DNA of 64,000 bases from Devosia indica (GTDB lineage: Bacteria > Pseudomonadota > Alphaproteobacteria > Rhizobiales > Devosiaceae), in NCBI RefSeq assembly GCF_003056405.1, contig NZ_PYVZ01000004.1, positions 186,001 to 250,000 of the forward strand. Direction: 5' to 3'. The notes beneath the pieces are model-generated. The model was not told the origin of the DNA. It did no database searches and saw nothing but the letters and a program-made list of their open reading frames with translations. Position numbers and translations under genes: made by a program. Shown piece after piece: positions 54,205 to 62,798 of the stretch (positions are counted from its first letter, which is position 1; the number at the start of each line of letters is the position of its first letter).

Positions 54205-54522
54205 ATGGCCATAGATATCTTCACTTCGCTCGACTGGTCCGAGCCACCCAAGGATATGAGCAAGCCGCTGCAGGCCCTGTGGTGGCTCAAGAAGGGCGAG
54301 TTGCGGGTGGGCCCGGAATGGGAGCGTGCGCACAATATTGTCCAGTCCATGGAAGGCGTTCAGGCCTTTGACTGGGTGCATGCGCTGATGCACTGGATCG
54401 AAGCCGATATGGGCAATGCCGATTATTGGTATCGCCGCGCCGGCAAGCGCCGGGCTACCGCGAGCGTTTCCCAGGAATGGGAACATATCGCGGCAGCGCT
54501 GAGCGAGGTGACAAGACACTGA
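54205..54522 (+). CDS. Conserved hypothetical protein (W-Y-R-R-A-G type)
   Basis: A 105-residue soluble protein, Trp- and Glu-rich, with L-Q-A-L-W-W-L-K-K-G, G-P-E-W-E-R-A-H, A-F-D-W-V-H-A-L-M-H-W-I-E and N-A-x-Y-W-Y-R-R-A-G-K. It has no signal peptide. I recall similar uncharacterised proteins in Rhizobiales, but no function. ATG 54205 lies 7 bases after AGGAAA; an in-frame ATG at 54139 is possible. Probably transcribed after gatA. Confidence 0.75.
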   Translation: MAIDIFTSLDWSEPPKDMSKPLQALWWLKKGELRVGPEWERAHNIVQSMEGVQAFDWVHALMHWIEADMGNADYWYRRAGKRRATASVSQEWEHIAAALSEVTRH

Positions 54523-54528
54523 AATGGT

Positions 54529-54553
54529 CATCTCTCCCCGGCGGGGAGAGATG
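54529..54553. repeat. Long palindromic hairpin between convergent genes
   Basis: Perfect 11-bp arms CATCTCTCCCC / GGGGAGAGATG with a 3-base loop, between the stop at 54522 and the yjhX-like stop at 54558. There is no T tract, so it may be a dispersed intergenic palindrome as well as a terminator for both sides. Confidence 0.6.
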
Positions 54554-54557
54554 CTAG

Positions 54558-54815
54558 TTAGCGATTATCCACCTGGCTGCGCACCAGTTCCAGCCCGCGC
54601 CGGGTGATCCGGTAGGGTTGGCCGGCTTGCGATCTGATCGCCTTCTTCGCCTTGAGCTTGTTGAAGATGCGCGGTGTCAAACCGCTTATCAGCCAGCCGT
54701 CGCGGTTGAAGAACTCGAATTCGATGATCTTGCCGCGTTCGTTCTTGATGGCAGCGATATGGCCGCCCTGCGCAAGTGCATGCAGCACGCGCTGTTCGTC
54801 TCGTGAAATATCCAT
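54558..54815 (-). CDS. YjhX family (UPF0386) putative toxin
   Basis: An 85-residue protein with the same length and segments as E. coli YjhX: M-x-I-S-R-x-E-Q-R-V-L-H-A-L-A-x-G-G-x-I, then N-R-D-G-W-L-I, F-N-K-L-K-A-K-K-A-I-x-S and G-Q-P-Y-R-I-T, ending V-R-x-Q-x-D-N-R. YjhX was reported as the toxin of a yjhX-yjhQ pair in E. coli, where YjhQ is a GNAT protein. No antitoxin gene abuts it on the same strand here, though GNAT genes lie nearby. ATG 54815 chosen to match the family. Confidence 0.85.
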   Translation of the reverse strand: MDISRDEQRVLHALAQGGHIAAIKNERGKIIEFEFFNRDGWLISGLTPRIFNKLKAKKAIRSQAGQPYRITRRGLELVRSQVDNR

Positions 54816-54909
54816 TGGGAAGTCTGAAGCCTGGACTAGCGAGCATTCTTGCTCGCGAACAAACTTGGCCGCGCTGACCCGAAGGCCGGCGACGTCCGGT
54901 TCATTCATG

Positions 54910-54930
54910 CCCCGTCGCGAAAGGACGGGG
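54910..54930. repeat. Short hairpin upstream of the yjhX-like gene
   Basis: CCCCGTC (54910-54916) / GACGGGG (54924-54930) with a 7-base loop, in the gap between the divergent yjhX-like and chorismate mutase genes. Confidence 0.4.
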
Positions 54931-55074
54931 TCTCAGGCAATCTCAGACTGGCTAGACATCTGGCGGTAATATTGCAGGACCGCAACCTGCGCCATATTGC
55001 AGATGCCGGACGGGTTGAAATCCAGCAGCGGGCGGTGCAAACCAGCAACACCACATGAACTTCGGGAGCCCGTC

Positions 55075-55389
55075 GTGACCGCTGCCAAACTGCCTGCTGA
55101 GTGCGAAACCAAGGACGATGTGCGGGCCGAGATCGATCGTATCGACCAGGCACTGCTCAATCTTTTCGCGGAGCGGCATGGCTATGTCACGCGCATGGCC
55201 GAAATCAAGACGGACCCGCATGAGGCCTTTGACCCGGCGCGCATCGAGGCCGTTATCGGCAAGGTTCGTCGCCTCAGTTTGGACCTTGATCTGGACGAAG
55301 ATCAGGCCGAACTTATCTGGCGGACCCTGATCAACTGGAACATCAATTACGAGAAGGGCATCATAGCGGCACGCAAGCGCGCCAAATAG
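55075..55389 (+). CDS. Chorismate mutase (AroQ class)
   Basis: A 104-residue all-helical mutase converting chorismate to prephenate for Phe/Tyr synthesis. Helix 1: V-R-A-E-I-D-R-I-D-Q-A-L-L-N-L-F-A-E-R with catalytic Arg; then R-M-A-E-I-K, F-D-P-A-R-I-E-A-V, and a C-terminal W-R-T-L-I-N-W-N-I-N-Y-E helix. GTG at 55075 is the likely start, behind GGGAG. Stand-alone, not fused to a dehydratase. Followed 9 bases later by a GNAT gene. Confidence 0.9.
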   Translation: MTAAKLPAECETKDDVRAEIDRIDQALLNLFAERHGYVTRMAEIKTDPHEAFDPARIEAVIGKVRRLSLDLDLDEDQAELIWRTLINWNINYEKGIIAARKRAK

Positions 55390-55398
55390 GAGGCGAAG

Positions 55399-55908
55399 AT
55401 GACGGGCATTGTGTTGCGCAAAGCGGAAATGACGGATGCCCCACGCCTGGCCGATATCGCCTTTCGCGCCTGGGAAGACGGCATTTATCCCATTCTGACC
55501 GACAGGCCCGGCCTCAAGGATGCGGAGAGACGCCGACTTTCCTATGCCGTGGCCCAAGGCTGGCGGCACAGCATTGTTGCCGAGATCGACACAGTCGTTG
55601 TCGGCTGGTGCTCCCGCGTGCCGGGGCGTAGCTACATCCCCTACCTGTTCGTCATGCCCGAAATGCAGGGGCATGGCATAGGGTCGGTGTTGCTCCACCG
55701 CATGGAGATGATGCTCGAATTGTACGGGGCGGAGCGGGTGCATCTGGAAACGCCGGCTGACCACGTTCGGGCCGTGCGCTTTTATGAGCGGCAAGGCTAT
55801 CGCATCCTGGCCCTGCGGCCTGATGGACGCGATGGGCATTCCCCCTTCATGAGCGTCCATATGGAGAAACGTTTGCAGCCCTATGACGGGGAGATCGAGG
55901 AGGATTGA
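55399..55908 (+). CDS. GNAT N-acetyltransferase
   Basis: A 169-residue acetyltransferase with acetyl-CoA loop V-M-P-E-M-Q-G-H-G-I-G-S-V-L-L and the C-terminal R-F-Y-E-R-Q-G-Y. The N-terminal I-V-L-R-K-A-E-M-T-D-A-P-R-L-A-D-I-A is typical. An AGGAGG just after the chorismate mutase stop provides its ribosome site. Substrate unknown. It overlaps the next GNAT gene by 4 bases. Confidence 0.88.
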   Translation: MTGIVLRKAEMTDAPRLADIAFRAWEDGIYPILTDRPGLKDAERRRLSYAVAQGWRHSIVAEIDTVVVGWCSRVPGRSYIPYLFVMPEMQGHGIGSVLLHRMEMMLELYGAERVHLETPADHVRAVRFYERQGYRILALRPDGRDGHSPFMSVHMEKRLQPYDGEIEED

Positions 55909-56405
55909 GACGGACTGACCTTATTATCGGGCCGGCCTCTCCGGATCTCGCCGAATCTTTGGGAATGATAGGTTTTGCGGCCTGGGAGCAAAGCGCCTTC
56001 GGACAGGATGATGCCGGTCGCGCGGACAGGCAGAAGCTGCTCGACGAGTTTGTCTCGTTCTGCCATGACAAGCCGCAAACCATGCTTATTGCTGCCACCG
56101 GCCAGGAAATTCTCGGGTGGGGTGCGCGCGAGGAGATGGACAATATCGTCTCCGATCTCTGGGTTGCCCCCATTGCTCAGGGACAAGGGGTTGGTGCGGC
56201 CTTGCTTGACGCGCTCGAAGGCGCTATCGCCAAGCAGGGCTTTGAGTTTTCTGAGCTCGAAACCTATGCCGGCAATGCCGGGGCGGTGCGCTTTTATGAA
56301 CGCTCTGGGTATGAACCCATCTGGCGTGGCATGAAGTTTTCCGCCAGCCTGAATTATGAACTGGACAAGGTCCGCTTCCGCAAGTTCTTGCGCGAAGCGG
56401 TATAG
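55905..56405 (+). CDS. GNAT N-acetyltransferase, tandem paralogue
   Basis: A 166-residue acetyltransferase with [15 protein letters not shown] as the CoA loop and R-F-Y-E-R-S-G-Y at the end, sharing these with the preceding gene. It is probably a tandem duplicate that diverged. The start is uncertain: TTG 55905 overlaps the previous stop (TTGA) but stands only one base from AGGAGG, so initiation slightly downstream is possible. gatB begins 13 bases after the stop. Confidence 0.82.
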   Translation: MRRTDLIIGPASPDLAESLGMIGFAAWEQSAFGQDDAGRADRQKLLDEFVSFCHDKPQTMLIAATGQEILGWGAREEMDNIVSDLWVAPIAQGQGVGAALLDALEGAIAKQGFEFSELETYAGNAGAVRFYERSGYEPIWRGMKFSASLNYELDKVRFRKFLREAV

Positions 56406-56418
56406 GACTGCCCGAAAC

Positions 56419-57918
56419 ATGACCCTCGTTGATACCCGCACCCCCGACAAGAAACGCCTGATTTCCGGTTCGACCGGCGACTGGGAGGTCATCATCGGCA
56501 TGGAAGTGCATGCGCAGGTGACCAGTGAGAGCAAGCTGTTCTCAGGGTCGTCGACGGCTTTCGGCAATCCGCCCAATGCCAATGTCAGCTTTGTCGATGC
56601 GGCCATGCCGGGCATGCTGCCCGTGATCAACGAAGAATGCGTGCGCCAGGCGGTCCGGACCGGCCTTGGTCTGAAAGCCCAGATCAACAAGCGGTCGGTG
56701 TTTGACCGGAAGAACTATTTCTATCCCGATTTGCCGCAGGGCTATCAGATTTCCCAGTTCAAGGACCCGATCGTTGGCGAGGGCAAGGTCTTGCTCGACG
56801 TCGATGGCGAACAGATCGAAATCGGCATCGAGCGTCTGCATCTGGAGCAGGACGCGGGCAAGTCGATCCATGACCAGCACCCGAATATGAGCTTTGTCGA
56901 TCTCAATCGTTCGGGCGTGGCGCTAATGGAAATCGTCTCCAAGCCCGATCTGCGCTCCTCGGAAGAGGCCAAGGCGTATCTGGGCAAGCTGCGCACTATC
57001 CTGCGTTATCTGGGCACCTGCGACGGCAATATGGAGCAGGGCTCCATGCGTGCCGACGTCAATGTCTCCGTGCGCCGGCCGGGCGGCGAATTTGGAACGC
57101 GCTGCGAAATCAAGAACGTCAACTCGATCCGCTTCGCCGGTCAGGCCATTGAGTATGAAGCGCGCCGCCAGATTGATATTCTGGAGGATGGAGGCGAGAT
57201 CGACCAGGAAACCCGCCTGTTTGATCCCAAGTTGGGCGAAACCCGGTCGATGCGCTCAAAGGAAGAAGCGCATGACTATCGCTATTTCCCCGATCCTGAT
57301 CTGCTGCCGCTTGAATTCGACGATGCCTTTATCAGCGACCTGGCCCAGCACCTGCCGGAACTGCCGGACGAAAAGCAGGCGCGCTTCATCTCTGATTATG
57401 GCGTGACGGCCTATGACGCCATGGTGCTGACGCTCGATCGCGAGACGGCCGACTATTATGAGGCCTGTGTGGCCCATGGCGGCAAGAAGCGTGACGGCAA
57501 GGCCGTAGCCAATATTCTCAACGCGGACGTGGCCGCCTTCGCCAACAGCCAGGGGCTGGCGATTTGGGAAACCCATCTGCAGCCGGCGCAAATTGCCGGG
57601 CTGGTGGACCTGATTGCCAGCGGCACCATCTCCTCCAAGGGCGGCAAGGATGTGTTGCAGATCCTGATTGCCGAGGAACCCGAGGGTGACCCGGCCGAGA
57701 TCGTCGAGCGCCGCGGGCTCAAGCAGGTGACCGACCTGGGGGCGATCGAGAAGATCGTCGACGAGATCATCGCCGCCAATCCCGAGCAGGTCGAAAAGGT
57801 TAAGGCCAAGCCGACTATGATCGGCTGGTTCGTCGGTCAGGCGATGAAGGCTTCAGGCGGCAAGGCCAACCCGCAAGCCCTCAACGAGCTGATGAAACAG
57901 AAACTCGGCATCGAGTAA
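56419..57918 (+). CDS. gatB: Asp-tRNA(Asn)/Glu-tRNA(Gln) amidotransferase subunit B
   Basis: A 499-residue GatB, which phosphorylates the acyl group of mischarged tRNA and accepts ammonia from GatA. Catalytic cradle start [29 protein letters not shown]-x-[22 protein letters not shown]. The YqeY-like tail domain ends with [12 protein letters not shown] 56419 fits the family start. Separated from gatCA by about 2.3 kb. Confidence 0.97.
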   Translation: MTLVDTRTPDKKRLISGSTGDWEVIIGMEVHAQVTSESKLFSGSSTAFGNPPNANVSFVDAAMPGMLPVINEECVRQAVRTGLGLKAQINKRSVFDRKNYFYPDLPQGYQISQFKDPIVGEGKVLLDVDGEQIEIGIERLHLEQDAGKSIHDQHPNMSFVDLNRSGVALMEIVSKPDLRSSEEAKAYLGKLRTILRYLGTCDGNMEQGSMRADVNVSVRRPGGEFGTRCEIKNVNSIRFAGQAIEYEARRQIDILEDGGEIDQETRLFDPKLGETRSMRSKEEAHDYRYFPDPDLLPLEFDDAFISDLAQHLPELPDEKQARFISDYGVTAYDAMVLTLDRETADYYEACVAHGGKKRDGKAVANILNADVAAFANSQGLAIWETHLQPAQIAGLVDLIASGTISSKGGKDVLQILIAEEPEGDPAEIVERRGLKQVTDLGAIEKIVDEIIAANPEQVEKVKAKPTMIGWFVGQAMKASGGKANPQALNELMKQKLGIE

Positions 57919-57942
57919 GGCTGACAAGCTGAGAACAACTGG

Positions 57943-57977
57943 GCCCGGTTCCGGCAATTGCCGGGGCCGGGCTTTTT
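57943..57977 (+). terminator. Intrinsic terminator of gatB
   Basis: GCCCGG-tt-CCGGC / GCCGG-gg-CCGGGC two-tier stem followed by TTTTT (57973-57977), 24 bases after the gatB stop. Confidence 0.9.
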
Positions 57978-57984
57978 GTCGCCT

Positions 57985-58155
57985 CTATATTTCGGGGTGC
58001 GGTGTTGGCGTCGGATCTTCCAAAGGTTGATCCGGCGGCGGAACTTCGTCTGGTTCTGGCGGCACCGGATCGGCGGGCTGGGGCTGAGGTGGCTCTGGTT
58101 GCGGCTCTATTTCCGGGATCGGCCGCGGGTCAATATCGGGTGTGGGGTCTGGCAT
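57985..58155 (-). CDS. Small proline-rich protein
   Basis: A 56-residue open frame of which about 40% is Pro, arranged as P-x-P and P-E-P repeats with Asp/Glu and almost no basic residues (M-P-D-P-T-P-D-I-D-P-R-P-I to T-P-H-P-E-I). No signal peptide or membrane segment. Small acidic Pro-rich proteins of this kind are annotated in several Rhizobiales genomes. It lies between the gatB terminator and the EamA gene. Function unknown; coding status is inferred from composition only. Confidence 0.5.
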   Translation of the reverse strand: MPDPTPDIDPRPIPEIEPQPEPPQPQPADPVPPEPDEVPPPDQPLEDPTPTPHPEI

Positions 58156-58207
58156 ATGCGCCTCCTGCCCGACTAACGCAGGCTGGGCAGGGCGGTTCCA
58201 TGTCTGA

Positions 58208-59098
58208 TCAGACCGGCACGCGGCGCCAGATCTGGCGAATGCGACCATCGATGAAGAGCAGGCCAAAGAAGATCACCAGCATGCCAAGGATCTGAATGGG
58301 CAGGATGGTTTCATCGAGCACCGTGACGCCGATTATCAGGGCCGATATCGGCGCGATGAAAGTTGTCGTGGCAAAATTGGTCGCGCCGACGCGGGGCAGG
58401 ATGCGGTACATGATCTGGAAGGTGAAAGCGGTGGACAGCAGCCCGATGGCAATCGCCGCGCCCCAGGTTTCCCCGCGGGTGATCATGGGCATGCCTTCAG
58501 TCAAGAAAGCAACGGGAACCGCCACCACGGCAGCACCGGTCAGGGCGATTGAGGCGAAGGCGGTCGGCTCGATGTGCTTGTAGCTGCGGGTAATGTTGAG
58601 CGAGAGGCCGTAGCACAGGGTCGCGCCGAGGCAAGCGGCCACGGCCCAGAGCTGGGAAGTTCCGCCTTCCGAGAGGGCCGGGGAGACCAGAATTGCGGCA
58701 CCTATGAAGCCAATGGCGACGCCAGTGAACTTGATCGGCGTGCCTTTTTCGCCCCCGATCCAGAAATGCGAGATGATCGCTGTAGCCATCGGCGTCATGG
58801 CGTTGATGATGGCGGCAACGCCGCTGGCCATTTCCGCCTGTGCCAGGGGAAAGAGCGCAAAGGGAACGGCATAGGCAATGACGCCGAGGCCACCGAGTTG
58901 CAGCCAGAGGCCGGGATGGCGCGGAACCGGCTTGCGCAGTGCAAACAGTACGGCCCAGCAACCGAGCGCACCAATGCCGACGCGGAAAGAGGTGACCCAG
59001 ACCGGTCCAAGTTCGCGGATCAACACGGCATTGAAAATGAAGGAACATCCCCAGATGGCACCGAGGAAAATGATCCAGAACCAATCGCGCAAGCTCAT
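58208..59098 (-). CDS. EamA/DMT family transporter
   Basis: A 296-residue ten-helix drug/metabolite transporter with two EamA repeats. Marks include G-A-I-W-G-C-S-F-I-F-N in helix 1, the Y-A-V-P-F-A-L-F-P-L-A-Q segment and the second-repeat F-x-x-Q-I-M-Y-R-I-L-P-R-V-G-A, then a P-I-S-A-L-I-I-G closing helix. Probably exports a small metabolite or amino acid; substrate unknown. No regulator adjoins it. Confidence 0.9.
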   Translation of the reverse strand: MSLRDWFWIIFLGAIWGCSFIFNAVLIRELGPVWVTSFRVGIGALGCWAVLFALRKPVPRHPGLWLQLGGLGVIAYAVPFALFPLAQAEMASGVAAIINAMTPMATAIISHFWIGGEKGTPIKFTGVAIGFIGAAILVSPALSEGGTSQLWAVAACLGATLCYGLSLNITRSYKHIEPTAFASIALTGAAVVAVPVAFLTEGMPMITRGETWGAAIAIGLLSTAFTFQIMYRILPRVGATNFATTTFIAPISALIIGVTVLDETILPIQILGMLVIFFGLLFIDGRIRQIWRRVPV

Positions 59099-59199
59099 CG
59101 TGCCTGTCCCCTTAGCAAGGCCGGCACGCTACGCCTCACGAGAACAAAGGTCGAACCGATTTTGACGATGGACGTCATCAATAACTGTGATGGGCAGCG

Positions 59200-59784
59200 T
59201 CAGAGCTTTGCCTGGCCACTGGCCAGCAGGCGCAGCGCCTCGGGGTAGATGCGGTGTTCTTCAACCAGAAGCCGCTCGGCCAGTGTATCAGGCGTGTCTC
59301 CAGCAAAGACCGGTATGCGCGCCTGGAGTATGGCCGGGCCTTCATCCAGCCCAGGGGTGACGAAATGAACGGTGCAGCCATGCTCGCTCACCCCATCGGC
59401 GAGGGCGCGTTCATGTGTGTGCAGGCCCTTGTACGCCGGCAACAGGGACGGGTGGATGTTGACCATCCGGCCCAGCCAGCGATTGACGAAGTCCTCCCCC
59501 AGAATACGCATGAAACCGGCGAGGCAAACATAGTCGACCTCCCAGCTCTCAAGGATCTGGGTCATGGTGTCTTCGAACATGTCCCGGCTGGGAAATTTGC
59601 TCTGTGCAAGCGATGCCGTAGCGATCCCGGCGGCAGCAGCGGTTTCCAGACCTGCGGCAGCGGCTCGATTGGACAGAACGCCGACGATCTCGGCTGGGTA
59701 GTCGGGCGCTTTGGCGGCCTCGATCAGCGCGGCCATGTTGGAGCCGCGGCCGGAGATCAGGATGGCGACGCGCTTGCGGGTCAC
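59200..59784 (-). CDS. purN: Phosphoribosylglycinamide formyltransferase
   Basis: A 194-residue formyl-THF-dependent GAR transformylase, third step of purine synthesis. I-S-G-R-G-S-N-M at the start binds phosphate. The catalytic region is L-A-G-F-M-R-I-L then [12 protein letters not shown] with Asn and His; [11 protein letters not shown] supplies the catalytic Asp. Its start overlaps the purM stop by 4 bases, the standard purMN arrangement. Confidence 0.96.
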   Translation of the reverse strand: MTRKRVAILISGRGSNMAALIEAAKAPDYPAEIVGVLSNRAAAAGLETAAAAGIATASLAQSKFPSRDMFEDTMTQILESWEVDYVCLAGFMRILGEDFVNRWLGRMVNIHPSLLPAYKGLHTHERALADGVSEHGCTVHFVTPGLDEGPAILQARIPVFAGDTPDTLAERLLVEEHRIYPEALRLLASGQAKL

Positions 59785-60857
59785 AGCGCGAGCTTGCCCC
59801 GGAAGGTGACGGGCTCGCTGCTGCGCGCTGTGAGCTGGCCGACAACAGCAGCGATTTCGCCCGAAGCGCTCAGGCTATCGAGAAGACGGTTCGCGTCTTC
59901 GGCGGCAACGGCCACCAGCATGCCGACGCCGCAATTGAAGGTGCGCAGCATTTCGCTTTCGCTCATCCCCCCGACCTGGCTCAGCCAGCCGAAGACAGGG
60001 GGCGGGGTGATGGCGCCAAGGTCGATATCGGCGGCCAGGGCATCCGGAAGAACACGGGGGATATTATCGATGAAGCCGCCACCCGTGATATGGGCCAGCG
60101 CCTTGATGCCTATGCCGTCGCGCAATGCGGACAGCAGCGGCTTGACGTAGATGCGGGTGGGCTCAAGCAGCGCTTCGGCGAGGGTCTTGCCGGTGACGAA
60201 GGGCGCAGGAGCATCCCAGGCGAGGCCGGAGAGGTCGACAATCTTGCGCACGAGCGAATAGCCGTTCGAGTGCACGCCCGAGGATGCCATGGCCACCAGA
60301 ACGTCTCCGGCGGCAAGGTCCTTGCGCGGCAGCAGGCCGTCGCGCTCGGCGGCGCCGACAGCAAAGCCTGCCAGGTCGTAATCATTGCCATGATACATGC
60401 CAGGCATTTCGGCGGTCTCGCCGCCGATCAAGGCGCAACCGGCGAGGCGGCAGCCATGGGCGATGCCTTCGACAATGGCTTTGCCCTGATCGACATCGAG
60501 CTTGCCGGTGGCCAGATAGTCGAGAAAGAACAGCGGTTCGGCACCCTGCACGACAAGGTCGTTGACGCACATGGCGACCAGATCCTGGCCGATGGTGTCG
60601 TGCTTGCCGGTATCAATAGCTATCTTGAGCTTGGTGCCAACCCCGTCATTGGCCGCCACCAGCACCGGATCGACAAAGCCGGCCGCCTTGAGATCGAACA
60701 GGCCGCCAAAGCCGCCGATCTCGCCGTCGGCTCCGGGACGCCGGGTGGAGCGGACTGCTGGCTTGATGGCTTCGACCAGTGCGTTTCCAGCATCGATGTC
60801 GACGCCAGCCTGCTTGTACGACAGGCCGTTTGATGGCAGGTTTTGTGGGTCGGACAT
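59781..60857 (-). CDS. purM: Phosphoribosylformylglycinamidine cyclo-ligase
   Basis: A 358-residue AIR synthetase, fifth step of purine synthesis. [11 protein letters not shown] near the N terminus, [31 protein letters not shown] and G-G-E-T-A-E-M-P are all diagnostic. ATG 60857 preferred; 5 codons upstream are optional. Divergent from the AI-2E family gene. The purMN pair followed on the other strand by perM-hdaA-ppk is a familiar alphaproteobacterial layout. Confidence 0.97.
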   Translation of the reverse strand: MSDPQNLPSNGLSYKQAGVDIDAGNALVEAIKPAVRSTRRPGADGEIGGFGGLFDLKAAGFVDPVLVAANDGVGTKLKIAIDTGKHDTIGQDLVAMCVNDLVVQGAEPLFFLDYLATGKLDVDQGKAIVEGIAHGCRLAGCALIGGETAEMPGMYHGNDYDLAGFAVGAAERDGLLPRKDLAAGDVLVAMASSGVHSNGYSLVRKIVDLSGLAWDAPAPFVTGKTLAEALLEPTRIYVKPLLSALRDGIGIKALAHITGGGFIDNIPRVLPDALAADIDLGAITPPPVFGWLSQVGGMSESEMLRTFNCGVGMLVAVAAEDANRLLDSLSASGEIAAVVGQLTARSSEPVTFRGKLAL

Positions 60858-60991
60858 GAGCCTTCTTGCCATGCTGGGGATTGCGGGCGCAATTGCGTGC
60901 GCGCGAACCGGATTGGTTGATCTTTTCGGTGCTGGCCGTTAGACGGCCTGATAGCTTTTCGATTACCCAGACGCAAGGGCCAGCCGGCACC

Positions 60992-62083
60992 ATGGCACTC
61001 AGAAATCAAGTGGTCATCTGGATCGGGCTGCTGGTCGCCCTGATTGTCTCCTTGTGGATTTTCCGCGGAATCCTGTTGCCCTTTGTCGTGGGGGCGGCAC
61101 TTGCCTATCTGCTGAACCCCCTGGTCAACCAGTTGCAGAAGTGGCGGTTCAATCGTGTCTGGGCGACGGTGGTGGTGCTGTTCAGCGTGCTGACAGTGGT
61201 CATAAGCCTGTTCTTCATGTTCGTGCCACTGATCGGCCAACAGATTATTGGCCTGATCCAGCGATTGCCGGGCTATGTCGGTGACCTGCAGGAGCTGGCC
61301 GTGGCCTGGGCCCCCGAGATCAATGAATGGCTTGGGCCTGAACGGGCCGCTGACCTGCAGTCCAGTCTCAACGACCTGGCGCGACAGGCTCTTGGTTTCA
61401 TTGCGACCTTGCCCGCGGAATTGGTCAATATTGGCCTGACCGGCGCTGCGGTGGTCGGATTTACCGTGCTGGCGCCGGTTGTGGCGTTCTATCTGCTGCT
61501 CGATTGGGAAGGCATGGTGCGCGGGATCGACGATCTGCTGCCCAAGCAGCACAAGGGCGAAGTGAAGGGGATTCTGCGCGAAATCGACAAGTCCATGGCG
61601 GGGGTGATCCGCGGTCAGGGTAGTGTCTTGCTGCTCGATGCGGCGTTCTATGCCACTGCGTTGAGCGTGATTGGCCTGAATTACGGTCTGGCCGTTGGTT
61701 TGATCGCGGGGCTGTTCAGTTTTGTTCCCTTTGTCGGATTTGCCCTGGGCCTGGGACTCTCCGTCGGCATTGCCCTGGTACAATATGCGCCCAATTGGTG
61801 GATGATCGTGCTGGTGGCTGGGGTCTACTTCTTCTGGCAGTTCATTGAAGGCAATGTGCTCTATCCCAAGCTGGTGGGCTCCTCGATCAACATCAATCCG
61901 GTCTGGATGATGTTTGCCTTGTTGGGCCTGGGCGCCATTTTCGGATTTGTGGGGCTGTTGCTGGCCGTGCCGATGGCGGCAATCGCGTCAGTTCTGGTCC
62001 GTTACGGGGTGCGCAAATACAAGGAAAGCTCGCTCTATCTCGGTGTGAGGCGGCGTGCGCCCGGTGACGATGCTGCATCCTGA
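60992..62083 (+). CDS. AI-2E family transporter (PerM-like)
   Basis: A 363-residue membrane protein with about eight hydrophobic helices and a soluble segment at about 90-140. L-P-F-V-V-G-A-A-L-A-Y-L-L-N-P-L-V near the start and G-L-I-A-G-L-F-S-F-V-P-F-V-G near residue 245 are family marks, with G-N-V-L-Y-P-K-L-V-G-S near 295. Family members include AI-2 exporters and Na+/H+ antiporter-like proteins; the substrate is undetermined. ATG 60992. Overlaps hdaA by 14 bases. Confidence 0.9.
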   Translation: MALRNQVVIWIGLLVALIVSLWIFRGILLPFVVGAALAYLLNPLVNQLQKWRFNRVWATVVVLFSVLTVVISLFFMFVPLIGQQIIGLIQRLPGYVGDLQELAVAWAPEINEWLGPERAADLQSSLNDLARQALGFIATLPAELVNIGLTGAAVVGFTVLAPVVAFYLLLDWEGMVRGIDDLLPKQHKGEVKGILREIDKSMAGVIRGQGSVLLLDAAFYATALSVIGLNYGLAVGLIAGLFSFVPFVGFALGLGLSVGIALVQYAPNWWMIVLVAGVYFFWQFIEGNVLYPKLVGSSININPVWMMFALLGLGAIFGFVGLLLAVPMAAIASVLVRYGVRKYKESSLYLGVRRRAPGDDAAS

Positions 62084-62798
62084 TCATGGACCGCGGCAAT
62101 TGCCGCTCGATCTGGGACATGAACCCTCCCATTCCGAGGACGATTTCCTGGTTGGAGCGGGCAATGCAATGGCGCATGCCCGCATCCTTGCCTGGCCGCA
62201 TTGGCCTGATGGTGTGACCCTGCTGATCGGCCCGGCGGCGTCGGGCAAGTCGCATCTGGCCCGGATCTTTTGCGAACGCAGCAAGGCCGTGGTGGTGACA
62301 CCTGCCACGATTGCCCAGATTGCCTCGGAGGTGGGGCAGGAAGCGCTGCTGGTCGAGGATGTCGATCGGCTAGGCTATGACGAGCACCATCTGTTTCATC
62401 TGCTCAATCAAGCAATGCGCGGCTCCAGAACGCTGCTGCTGACCGCGCGCGAAGAGGTTGCGCACTGGCCGCTGCGGACCGATGATGTGCGCTCCCGGGT
62501 TCGTCGCGCCGCTGTATTCCGGCTCGAAGTCAGTGACGACATTGAGTTGTCACAGATGTTCGTGAAATTGTTCGGGGATCGGCAAATCAAAGTCGACCCC
62601 AAGGTGATCGGCTATGTCGTGCCGCGCATGGAGCGCAGTTCCGAAGAAGCCGCTACCCTTGTCGAGCTTATGGACAAGCTGGCCCTTGCCAAAGGGTCGG
62701 CTATTACTCGCACAATAGCGTCGGAAGCCCTGGCGCTGCGTCAACAGGCGCACGGGCTGGACCGGCAACAGGATTGGGACGCTGAGACCGATGAATGA
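62070..62798 (+). CDS. hdaA: DnaA-related replication regulator HdaA
   Basis: A 242-residue AAA+ protein that with the beta clamp converts DnaA-ATP to DnaA-ADP and prevents over-initiation. Clamp-binding motif Q10-L-P-L-D-L15 at the N terminus; P-loop G54-P-A-A-S-G-K-S61; L-L-V-E-D-V-D as Walker B; lid region with arginine-rich R-S-R-V-R-R. There is no DnaA domain IV, so it does not bind DnaA boxes. ATG 62070 is preferred; GTG 62055 is possible. Overlaps ppk by 8 bases. Confidence 0.94.
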   Translation: MLHPDHGPRQLPLDLGHEPSHSEDDFLVGAGNAMAHARILAWPHWPDGVTLLIGPAASGKSHLARIFCERSKAVVVTPATIAQIASEVGQEALLVEDVDRLGYDEHHLFHLLNQAMRGSRTLLLTAREEVAHWPLRTDDVRSRVRRAAVFRLEVSDDIELSQMFVKLFGDRQIKVDPKVIGYVVPRMERSSEEAATLVELMDKLALAKGSAITRTIASEALALRQQAHGLDRQQDWDAETDE

